Source of the DNA: Smittium culicis
Lineage: Eukaryota > Kickxellomycota > Harpellomycetes > Harpellales > Legeriomycetaceae
Assembly (NCBI GenBank): GCA_001970855.1
Contig: LSSN01004537.1
Span: 1-30,371, forward strand
Direction: 5' to 3'
Length of the DNA: 30,371 nt
Shown: positions 1-12,556 of the stretch, piece by piece
Position numbering within the stretch: position 1 is the stretch's first letter
Layout: the number at the start of each line of letters is the position of its first letter
Translations under genes and position numbers: made by a program
The notes under the pieces: model-generated
Told to the model about the DNA's origin: nothing
Databases searched by the model: none
Seen by the model: the letters and a program-made list of their open reading frames with translations, nothing else

Positions 1-420
1 GGACGTGAAATGGTAATCTAAGCATGATCACGCTAATTTATGCCTCTTAATATATTTAAAGCTATGAAAATAAAATAAAAGAAAAGTATAAAGATTTGTT
101 CAATTAACTATAATGATTTTTTAGATACAGATAGACAAAAATTAATTTAGTGAAAACTTGATTAGATACTATAAAAATAAATTTACTTTGATTATAAATT
201 AATTGAAAATATTAATCCTATTAGTGGTGATTGGACTTTAATAGCGTACAAAATTGTCGAATCTTTTGAAACTATTTGCTAAATAAATCAATAAATTTGA
301 TAATGTATTCTAATTGAATTAAAAACCCAATTAAAATTTGAAATGAAGGATAAATTTAATATAAGTTTTTCAGCTAATCAAAAGAATCTCATATATACTC
401 AGTTATGATTTTTAAATAGT
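1..420. other. AT-rich intergenic sequence, no gene seen
   Basis: No open frame of useful length, RNA gene or recognisable repeat is visible. The stretch is strongly AT-rich with frequent stops in all frames. It ends at the TTAA that opens the first MITE-like element. Confidence 0.6.
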
Positions 421-617
421 TTAACCCTTTCCCGCGCGGTAGACGATTTTTGGACCGCCAAATATAGCCAACTGCGTTCAATGAAAATCAGTTAATTCTT
501 AGACATTAATGATTATTGGTATGATGCAAAATATTAGCAAATAATAAACATGCTTAAAATTCACAAACGAATCATTAAATCAAACCTTTAAAAGAGTGTT
601 GGACGGGAAAGGGTTAA
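421..617. mobile_element. piggyBac-type MITE, copy A (best preserved)
   Basis: TTAA at 421-424 and TTAA at 614-617 flank a 189-bp body at 425-613. The body begins CCCTTTCCCG and ends CGGGAAAGGG, a perfect 10-bp terminal inverted repeat. It has no coding capacity. A TTAA target duplication with CCC/GGG ends is the hallmark of the piggyBac superfamily, so this is read as a non-autonomous miniature element needing a transposase encoded elsewhere. A second short inverted pair lies inside the left end (GCGGT at 436-440 with ACCGC at 454-458). Two diverged relatives follow at once. What is seen: ends, TTAA flanks and equal lengths of copies. What is inferred: the superfamily. Confidence 0.8.
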
Positions 618-678
618 ACAATCATTTGGATAATATCAAGATATAAAAGTTTTTGACGAAGAAATTCTAAGGACAATT

Positions 679-876
679 TTTAGCCTTTATGCAGGCTGCA
701 AGCTGCTTTTGATCCACTAAATATAGCCAAATAGATTAAAAATTAATAATTTAATTTTGAGACTCAATCATTTATTGGTATATGATAGTTTAGATGCAAA
801 TAATACATTAGCTTATAAATCGCTGACGAATCATTAAATTAGCGTTTATAAAGAGTGTTTGACAGTAAAGGGCTAA
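679..876. mobile_element. piggyBac-type MITE, copy B (degraded)
   Basis: This is the most decayed of three related copies in the same orientation. The left end at about 683 reads GCCTTTATGC after a damaged TTTA. The right end CAGTAAAGGG is at 863-872 and is followed by CTAA, a one-base change from TTAA. The body is about 190 bp. Internal blocks shared with copies A and C include AAATATAGCCAA near 718-731, TTATTGGTAT near 772-781 and ACGAATCATTAAAT near 825-838. The ends match each other at about 6 of 10 positions. Confidence 0.68.
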
Positions 877-1073
877 TTAACCCTATCACGAGTGGTGGAC
901 TATTTTTGATCCACAAGATATAACCAACTGTGTTCAATTAAAATACTATAATTCCGAAACCTTAAGAAACATTAGTATATAGTAAAATAACAACAAATAA
1001 TAAATTTGCTTATAAGCCATAAACGAATAGTAAATTCGAATTTTTTTAAGACTGTTGGACGGTAAAGGGTTAA
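877..1073. mobile_element. piggyBac-type MITE, copy C
   Basis: TTAA at 877-880 and TTAA at 1070-1073 flank a body at 881-1069, exactly 189 bp as in copy A. It begins CCCTATCACG and ends CGGTAAAGGG; the two ends agree at 7 of 10 positions. It abuts copy B directly, the junction reading GGG-CTAA-TTAA-CCC. The near-end inverted pair is kept as GTGG with CCAC. A 68-codon minus-strand frame running through it is chance. Confidence 0.75.
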
Positions 1074-1781
1074 AACGTATTGAATATATCTACAAAGAAA
1101 AAAACATTGAATATGTGTAATCTTATTTGTAAATTTAAAACTAATAAAATCTTGATTTGATTGAATTTTTAATAGCATTTATACTAATCTAGAATTTAAG
1201 CTAGCTTCCAAAATGATGGATAAAATTGAGATTAATTTTGACTAACATTCATTATATATCAATTAAAAACAATACAACTATTATGCAAAAATCAAAAGTA
1301 ATAGATCTATTGATAAAGATTATAATCCAATTTAATATTTCTGGAAAACTAGAATAAATAAAATGCTAATATAAATGTAATCGTTTCTAATTGGTAGACC
1401 TTATTACAATATCAGCAAACAATATAATTCTAGATATAAATAAAATTTCAGAGGAAACTAGTAAAACTGATAAAAAAAAGTTCAAGAATCAATCAAAACT
1501 CAATGAATGAATATGTATATCAAAAAATTATTATTTCAATCTATTAAACGCAATAGAAATGATGCTACAAATAATACAAAAATAAAGTGAAAAAATTAAT
1601 TAAAAAACATTTAAAGAAGATTATATTCATATTCAATTCAAAGCAGGTTTTATGGATATTTCATTATTTTTACTTAGCTAAAGGAAATTGGAATATTAGT
1701 TTAAATTTAATAAAAAAAATAAAAAATTTCTTAGTGGAATAAAACTTTGCTTACAGACATAATTTAAAACCCATAGCTAGA
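1074..1781. other. AT-rich intergenic sequence upstream of the first mannosidase
   Basis: No gene or repeat is recognised. It must hold the promoter of the gene starting at 1782, but in this base composition TATA-like strings are everywhere and cannot be called. An in-frame TAA at 1740-1742 closes the reading frame just before the chosen ATG. Confidence 0.55.
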
Positions 1782-4351
<2,570 letters not shown>

Positions 4352-4540
4352 ACAAGTTCCGAAAATTAATTATCTTTTTAACCAAAATTGAATAAGCAGA
4401 TTTTACCGTATATTTAAAACGTATCACTTTATTATATTTGATATACAATTTGACAGCGAAGCTTTAAAAAAAAAACTCATCAATCGCATAGTTTTTTATT
4501 CTTTTGCAAGAAATTTAATTTTCTTAAAATTTAATTAATT

Positions 4541-4586
4541 AAATTATAAAATATAAATTATAAAATATAAATTATAAAATATAAAT
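4541..4586. repeat. 14-bp tandem repeat, three copies
   Basis: Three exact copies of AAATTATAAAATAT at 4541-4554, 4555-4568 and 4569-4582, with a partial fourth. It lies about 190 bp after the stop of paralogue 1 in non-coding DNA. Confidence 0.85.
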
Positions 4587-6008
4587 AATCAAGTAATCAG
4601 TTCACCTAATCGGAAACTCAAAAGATATGAACGGAAATAACTTCAATCTTATTTTATACAAGTCTCAGAGGGATAATGGTATAAATAATTTATGGCTATT
4701 TTTTTTTTAGCGTTATTATAAGCTGGAATAAATTTATTCTTTTAGCATTGATTTAATAGTATTCCTTTTTTTATTAGAAATTTAAAATCGCTTACTTACA
4801 TTCTAATTAAATATGCATAATCTAGACGAAATTTGTTTTTAAGTATAAGTTTATATTTGAATTCAATTTCTACATACTCCGTTCCAAAACATAAAAAAAT
4901 AGTTTACTTGCTCAAATCACAAATAGTAGAAAAAAATGTAATTCCTATTAATAAATGTTATTAAAAAAGCATACATATTTGTAGTTTTTTATTATTAAAA
5001 TATTATTAATTTCAGAATGATCTGATCGGTAAAAATTTCCTATATAGGATATTTTCATTCAATTATCGCATAATTCTACTAGATTAAAAAGTTTTGTGAT
5101 AAAGAATAAATCTTTTTGTTCAAAGAGTTATCAAAAACTTATTCTACTAATTTTATTAAATTATATAAAAAGAAATTCAATTATTTGTATAATTCAAAAA
5201 TGAGTATTATTTTAGAATAGTAAAAATGATAAAAAAATAATTTAAATTAGTGCTATTAATGTGAAAAAATTTTACGATTTTCCATTTACCTTGTGTATCG
5301 GATTTTTTTACTCTATGAAAACATAATTTGTATTTCTTTAAGGTACTAAGGCTGTAACGAATAAAGATCCCAAAAAAATATCAATTTTTCTTTAATTGTT
5401 AATTACTATACATTTTCCAGCGTGAAATTATACGAAAAGGTTGATAAATCAAAATTAACCAAAAAGGCTAAAAAGAATATAAGATTAAATAGATGAAGAT
5501 TTTTTTGATATTTAAAATTTGGTCTTTTAAATTGCTTTTTTTACTTTTTTGTGCAAATAGGTTAAATTTAACTTGAATAATTCGAACTTTTATAAAATAT
5601 TTAAACTAAAGGGATTGAAGTTTATTGATAATTGCACTATGCTCTCCCTCATACTCCAGAAACACATTATGCTCTAAATTTAAATCATTTATGAAAAATA
5701 GCTATTCAAACACCAGAAATAAAAATTATTAATCCACCAAAGAAAAAAATATAATAAAAAGTAACAATGTTTGTATTATGGCATTAAAATAAGTATTTAA
5801 TATTTTTCTAAAAATTTGTTTCGATTTTTTACAGTGCAGCCTTTTTCATAAATTTTGAGCTGTAAAAATATATGGATTGAATAATTTTTACAAAAAAAAA
5901 AAAGAATTTTTCTAAAAAAAATTGAAAAAAAAATTAAGAAGGGTCGTGCTAAAATTTTTTTAGCATTGTTATATATTATCAAAATAAAATTTAAATCACA
6001 GTGTACTA

Positions 6009-6028
6009 ATATATATATATATATATAT
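6009..6028. repeat. AT dinucleotide microsatellite
   Basis: An uninterrupted run of about ten AT units in non-coding AT-rich DNA. Confidence 0.8.
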
Positions 6029-8321
6029 TATCGATTATAAATTTTCAAATCGAAATATAAGAACAGATACAAAAATAATTATATAAATAATAATTCTATA
6101 GTTAAGACTCGTTTTAAAATTTTTTAAGCATTTCGAAATTTTCAAATTACTACTAGCTAAAATTATATTGTATATTGTCAGAATTCTATATATTAAACAT
6201 AATTTGAGCATTTAATTCAGCAAATGTATCAATACAGCATTAAATAATACAGTATTCTAAATATTGATTTATTTAAAAGCCTCTTGAATGTAATTTTGAT
6301 AATATAGATTTTCAAGATATTTAAATACAAAAATTATTTATTTTAAAAATTATATGAAATGATATTTTTATTTATTTTCTATCGTTATCTTTTTAGTTGT
6401 TTTTTACAAATCAATAAATTTTCGATTTCAATAGCTATAAAGATAATGCATGCATTAACTAAATACCTACAACATAAATTAAAAAAAACGAATTTTACTT
6501 TCTTCTTCAGTCAGTACTAAGAATTTTCGTGATTCTAGACTATTTTTTCGCACAAGTTTATTATCCAACTATTATATTCAATTTTTACATTTAAAACTTT
6601 TAAGAGAGATTATGATTTTATAGTGTAAGCAAATTTATAAAAATAAGTAAGAATAGAGTTTTTTATCATTTTCCTTAAAATTCACACTTTTTTTAAAGAG
6701 ATATTTCTAGTGCTTATTCAGAAAATTTTACATTTTTAATCCTTAATTATAACTATTTTTGGATTTATAAAATATGTGATAAATAATCAATAAATTATAC
6801 TTTCTATAAACTATTTACTAGAAATTCTTATTGTAAAATTTATTAATTTTCTTATTCTAGAGATCATTTATATAATTATCAATCTACTACTATATTCCAA
6901 AGAAATATTTTAATTAGAGTAAAAATTGTATGCAATATTAAAAAATCAGCAGAATAAATTTTTAACATCTAAAATAGTCTTATTTCTAGTTAAAAAGCTG
7001 GAGAAAATGAGCCAGCGAGTCAAATTTAAATTTTTAATAAAGATATTTGTCATTTATTCCAAAATAATCGGGAAAAAAAATATTAAATCTGATTATTAAT
7101 AAATATTATTGAAAGATATGATACTTTTTATTAAATATAAAGCTGATTTGAGTAAACGAAAATTTTAATACGATACGGTAAAAAAGCTCTGAGTAGTAGA
7201 ATAATTTATATATATGTATACATTTTAATTTATTAATTGTATTTTTAATACCTCTTTCAAAGGTTTTTTGTTACTATGATATGCAATAAGCCCAAGTTAT
7301 AACTGTTTATGAACCTTTTAATTATTTCTCGCTACTGGCTTATTATAAAAAATATAAGAGCTATCAACAGATGATTTTTTTTATGAAATACATATCCTGT
7401 TCACTAGCGTTTGATTAAAATGCATTTGTGGTAGTTATTAAAAGTGCCACAAAATCAAAACTATCTAATCGTTAAAATAATCTCATGTGGCTAATTTTTC
7501 ATTCTATTATTTAGTAATTGCCACAGAATACCCCAAAATTTAGTTATCTCTGAAATGATAGTTTATTTTAATTAGATCTACAACTACAAGATATTTGAAT
7601 TATTAAACTAGTACATATAAAAGCTCAATTATTTTTTCTTTAAAAAATAAGAAAATAATTTGAAAAAAATTTAGGATTGTTTTTTTGCCATATTTTATTC
7701 TCTGAATACTGAGGGAAATTAAAAGTAAGGTATTAATGGGAATTTTAAGATCAATATATGAGTATCATTATTCTAACAGTCTCTAATAAACAAGATTTGT
7801 AAAAATCTTGGATAAATGTGCAATTTTGAGGCTAAAAAAAACATTAAATATAAAATAACAACAAATAATAAAAAAGTTTACTTTTAAACAATGTTATAGG
7901 TAAGTGGCTATAGTAAATACGTAGAAAGTATTATTTATCTATAAAAATGTAACAATTAGTATCGCAACAGTGTTTTAAATTATATGGCTCATCTTGGCAA
8001 AAAAAATTAATAGAAGAGCGCCATTTTGTTTTTTATTAATCCCTTTCTATTATCCTTAGATATATTAACTCAATCTTTGCAATAATTAGAAATAAAATAA
8101 GCTTTTAAAAAAATATATTTAATGACATCTTTTTCTTTAATTTTTAATTTACTCATCTCGCTATTCTTTACATTAAAGGCAAATATTACTAATCTACATC
8201 TAAAAAAAATAAAATTTTGAAAACACACAATGATTATATAAATATTTTCGTGTTGGAATTAGAATTTTTTTAAGTTATAAAATAGAAATAATTAGTAATA
8301 AATGCAGTAAATATATTAGAG

Positions 8322-10905
8322 ATGTTGATATCAAAGGTTATTTTTACTTTTATTTTCGTATATTTACATAATTACATTTTCATTATTGTTTCTGGTGAAG
8401 GAAATGAAAAATTAGATACGAATCGTCCATCTTCCAAAGAGGAAATTCCAGGAATAGAAGAAAAAAGGGGATCGATTAGAAAATCAATGAAGCATGCTTG
8501 GGAAGGTTATAGGAAATATGCATTCGGTAAGGACGAGCTACTTCCAGTAACAGAAAGATGGAACAACAAGTATAATATTTAAAAATTAGTCTAATATAAT
8601 ATTTTCTTTGCTTTTACAAAGATTTCTCTAAAAAACATAAATTAAACCATGCTTAAAACTACACTACTATAATATTTTATTTAGGTGGGGAGGGTAAGAA
8701 AATTCGTAAAATAAAATGACATACAAGAAAAATTACTAGTGAAAAATAATATTAAATTAAATTTATATCATTTTCTCTAAATTAGCTGGGGAGTTACTTT
8801 GATAGATTCTTTGGATACTTTATACATAATGGGAATGGTAGAAGAATTTCAGGAGGCTAGAGATTATCTTATCAATATCAACTTCAACCAAACGGTAAGG
8901 AATTTAATAGATAGTTATAAAGCATAAAATCACCTTTTTTTTTTTGAATAATTAATAGATCCCAGGATACCATACTTCTTTATTTGAATCAGTAATTCGT
9001 GTACTTGGAGGGCTGCTTGGAGCGTATGATCTTAGTGGGGAAGAAATATTTTTGGAAAAGGCCAAGGAAGTTGGTGACTCCCTTTTCTTGTGTTTCGATC
9101 ATCCTTCAGGAGTGCCATATGGATTCATCGATATAAATAAGTAATTTACTTTAAGCGTAATAATTACAGGCAAAATTTAAATCGTTATTTATTAATACTT
9201 TCAATGCAGCAAAACCCTAATCGATAAAAATAGCAATATCGCGGAAATAGGCACTCTGCAATTGGAATATCATAAATTAAGCCAGATTACTGGCGAAAAA
9301 AAGTATTTCTATAAGGTAATTATTATTCAAAGTTCTAAGTTCTAATTTAATTAATGTAATTATTTTTCTAATATAAATCGAAACATGTTTTGTTTAAAAT
9401 TTGATTTATTTACTTTTTTTGTATTAATTTTATAATCTAAAATCATTCAAATTACAACATGTGTATAAAAAATAAATATATTTTATAGACTCAAAAAATA
9501 ATTGATATTTTAGACAATATCAAAACGCCTTTTCCAGGATTATATCCTATTTTCTTTAATAAGTCGAGCATGGAACTGCGAGGTATATCCAAAATTAAGA
9601 AAATCATGATATTTTATTTAATTTTCCGAAATACTTTAAAAAATAATGCGAATTAGGCCCAATAACTATCGGAGGGAAAGGCGACAGTTTCTACGAAAGC
9701 TTACTAAAATTGTATTTATTGCACAACAAATCAAATGATCAATATAGAAGAATGTGTAGGAAATTATAATATTATTGTATAAGGTTCTATTATATGTAAA
9801 TTTTGAATATTTTGAATATTTATAGATGTAGAATCTGTCGATAGAATTCGGGAAAAACTGATATTCAGAAGAAAATTTGGAGATAAGCTTACTTATATTT
9901 CCGAGCTTGATTCTGAGACATATACTCCAAACAGAATAATGCCTCATTTAGTAATTTTTTTTCTCACATAAATATATTTGAGACTGAGATAAAACTATAA
10001 TTTTTTAATAATGCACTACATTCGTGCAATTTGATTATATTATTGGAAATTTAATTATGATTCATAATTCTGTTATATAAATAGACATGTTTTTATCCTG
10101 GAGTTTTAGCTCTAGGAAGCAAAGAGCTCAATAGGCCCGAAGACTTAGAATTGGCTAAAGAGTTAACAGAAACCTGTTATAATTTCTATAAAAGAATGCC
10201 AACAGGACTAGGGCCAGAGAGTGTTAAATTTACTAGCCCAATTGATGGAAATGGTAAAAATAGTTCAAGCCCGTTAGGCCTGGATTATGAGATAGATATT
10301 GGCAGATATCATCTAAGGCCAGGTAAATTGCAAAAATATTTATAAATAAAACGCAAACTATATATTCCCTAACTTTAAATATTATATAATTTTAAATGAT
10401 AGAAACTGTGGAGAGTATTATGATTTTGTATAGGATAACTGGAGATGATAAATATCGCGTAATTTTATTTATATATCCTATTGCTTTAAATGAAACCCAT
10501 ATTAATTACATTAATGTATTAAAATTATTACATGCAGGATTATGGTTGGGAGATATACAAAGCTCTTGAAAAAGAAACAAAAACTAAATCAGGCTATTCT
10601 GCTATAAATGACGTAACTGTTGTAGGCGATAAAAAAAAACTTTTAAACTCTATGGAAAGGTGATAATTTTTTATCCATATATTATAAAATAGTATCAAAT
10701 TTTACAACAGCAACATATAATTTTTGTTTTCAAATATAAAAGAGTACATTATATACAAAATAGTTTTTTCACTGCAGAAACTCTGAAGTATTTATATCTT
10801 CTGTTCAGCCCTATAGACTATATATCATTTGATGAGTATGTATTTAATACCGAAGCTCATCCACTAAAGAAATTAAAAACACCATTGTTCTCTGGACTAA
10901 AATAG
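8322..10905 (+). CDS. MNS1: GH47 class I alpha-1,2-mannosidase, ER mannosidase I-like, paralogue 2
   Basis: Same enzyme family and expected role as the gene at 1782-4351. Exons: 8322-8569, 8685-8693, 8786-8894, 8959-9140, 9210-9315, 9489-9582, 9657-9755, 9826-9950, 10085-10322, 10403-10458, 10538-10659, 10764-10905; product 509 aa. Ten of twelve exon lengths equal those of paralogue 1; only exon 9 (238 against 241) and exon 12 (142 against 133) differ. Hand alignment gives about 69% identity overall and about 28% in the first 50 residues. The N-terminus is a long hydrophobic anchor (residues 6-23). Catalytic-site residues E132, D259, E404, E407 and T492 are present, as are C326 and C355. The ER-specificity Arg position is Lys257. 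The last intron uses a GTGATA donor. An in-frame TAA at 8289-8291 fixes the start. No disabling change is seen, so both copies look functional. Confidence 0.93.
8685..8693 (+). other. 9-nt microexon (exon 2) of mannosidase paralogue 2
   Basis: GTGGGGAGG between a TTATTTAG acceptor and a GTAAGA donor, flanked by introns of 115 and 92 nt. It is the same nine bases, phase and position as in paralogue 1, and restores WGG at residues 84-86. Confidence 0.9.
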
Positions 10906-10917
10906 ATTTTCTATATT

Positions 10918-10941
10918 CTCCAGTGTATTATTACGCTGGAG
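10918..10941 (+). repeat. Stable hairpin 12 bases after the stop of mannosidase 2
   Basis: CTCCAGTG, an 8-base loop TATTATTA, then CGCTGGAG: an 8-bp stem with one G-U wobble if transcribed. It is unusually GC-rich for this spacer and probably lies in the 3' UTR. Paralogue 1 has no matching structure. Confidence 0.6.
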
Positions 10942-11508
10942 TATGGCTTAATTTTTTAATTTGGTTTTTTTTTTCTATAAATTCTATGCTTATAATGATT
11001 TAATTAGAGATAAATGTGTTTTGATGGAGAAAAAATTGCCATATTTAATAAAATACCCAAAAAAAATAATAACAAATGCTGTAAAATCTAAAAAACTCAG
11101 GATCAATAAGAAAAAAAGCTAAATCTATTATAAAATTTGGATAAGAAAAAAGTATAGTAACGACGCGTCTGTGATAGATATTTTTATGCGAGGTTTTTAG
11201 AGAGATATGATACCTAATATTGATTGTAATACCAACTTTGTTATACTACTATTGTTATATGCGAGTCTCTGAACATAGAGCACTTTGTTACAGTATAATT
11301 TTATTGGCTTGGATTGAAATTAATTAGAAGAATTATTGGCGGAATTGGAAATGAATTTTTATTTTTCTATTTATTCATTTAATTTTGAAATTTTTAATTG
11401 CTATAAAAAAGATCCGATTTTTTTTACTAGATATTTATTAAAATGAAATTGTATTTACTGTAACACTTATACTATTAAATGGCTTCTTTATAAAAAATCA
11501 CCCACACG

Positions 11509-11525
11509 GGCTATAAACTATAGCC
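11509..11525. repeat. Perfect 7-bp inverted repeat
   Basis: GGCTATA-AAC-TATAGCC. A palindromic protein-binding site or a relic of a mobile element end are both possible; nothing nearby decides it. Confidence 0.5.
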
Positions 11526-12446
11526 TATTTTGACTGCAACCTTATAATTTTAGCGATTACCTATTTCATCCAAAAGTGTTGGCTACTTTTTAATAGAATA
11601 ATAATGTACTTTGCAGCTATTGGACGTCAGGACCATAATTGATGTACAAAGCAATAAGCTATTCGCTATAAAACCTGCGCTTGGATGAAGTGTGCCAATA
11701 GGTTTATTCGATAAGTGGATTGGATGAGTGAAATGTGTGGTGCTGGCATTCTTAGATTTGCTTTCCCTATTTGAGAAAAGGTTTGTGTATTTCTGAATCT
11801 GCATTTCTGTTGTAAAAGCGCACAAATCGTAAATTCGCATTACTTGAGCAAAAGGTGGCAAGAATGCCTTATTATGGTATTAGCCAATCATAAATCTAAT
11901 AAGGCAGCTTGAAATTCCTAGCGAATGAAAACAGACAGGTCCTTCCACTAATTGCTGTAATAGTTTCATCTCGACTTTCTGTATATATTTACTCTACAAT
12001 TGACTACTTATACGAATATAATCTAAGAGATTGGATTTAGCTGAGCATTCCTAGACTAGATATCTACTGGCAATCTTGATTGAACCAGCTTTATCAACGG
12101 ATGAATCTATTGGTCCTTAAATGAAAAGTAACCAATAAAATTTGAAATCAAAATTGGGATTTAAGGATTAAGAGTAAAAACGAATCAAGAAATTCTAAAG
12201 CTTTTGCCTATTGTATACTCGAAATATTGACGCCCAATAATTTATTAGAGTAACTATGAGCCGTGACATGTATGGCTCGTCAGATAATGAATGGTGGAAT
12301 ATAACTCTGCAAGGCCAATAGTATATACATAGCTGCAAATTTAAATTAAAATTAGGTTTACTTTGTTTACGAAATTTAGTCGTCGCTAAAATGAACCCTA
12401 TAAGTAAAAGCTTATATCTATTATTTTATTAATAACCCTTAAGAGC

Positions 12447-12463
12447 TTTTTTTTTTTTTTTTT
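12447..12463 (+). promoter_or_regulatory. 17-T tract upstream of the dynein gene
   Basis: Seventeen consecutive T residues end 93 bases before the dynein ATG. Poly(dA:dT) tracts of this kind exclude nucleosomes at many fungal promoters. Other shorter homopolymers occur in the window, so the regulatory reading rests on position. Confidence 0.4.
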
Positions 12464-12556
12464 GAATTATCCAAGCTTTAAACTTTTATAATTATTACAC
12501 TTTAAAATAAAGCTAAAAACATTTAAATTCATAATTATTAACCGCGACTGCATATC

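Larger units (their letters stand above)
4352..8321. other. Long AT-rich spacer between the tandem mannosidases
   Basis: About 4 kb with no open frame above about 60 codons, no tRNA-like sequence and no fragment of a third mannosidase that I can find. It holds a 14-bp tandem repeat (4541-4586), an AT dinucleotide run (about 6009-6028), A- and T-homopolymers (for example 5889-5901), and a short fragment resembling the MITE interior (7851-7872). The rest looks like unconstrained AT-rich DNA. Confidence 0.6.
10906..12556. other. Intergenic region between mannosidase 2 and the dynein gene
   Basis: Mostly AT-rich with no gene I can support. It contains a hairpin just after the mannosidase stop, a perfect inverted repeat at 11509-11525, and a segment at about 11640-12060 whose GC (32-40% in counted lines) is nearer to the dynein coding sequence than to the other spacers. 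A minus-strand frame of about 98 codons lies in that segment but matches nothing I know. The 3' end should carry the dynein promoter. Confidence 0.5.

Noticed and set aside
972..1178. 68-codon minus-strand frame
   Set aside because: Runs through the right half of MITE copy C into AT-rich DNA; Phe/Ile/Tyr-rich content typical of chance frames.
8276..8282. TATAAAA as a TATA box 40 bases before mannosidase 2
   Set aside because: Such strings occur by chance throughout this AT-rich DNA, so position alone is not enough.
4352..8321. Third mannosidase copy or fragment between the two genes
   Set aside because: None of the conserved GH47 blocks (GKDEL, GDSFYEY, LRPETVES, NTEAHP) could be found in any frame by eye.
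11583..11861. 92-codon minus-strand open frame in the intergenic island
   Set aside because: Matches no known protein, starts at TTG in the longest form and has no supporting context; kept only as part of a finding on the island.
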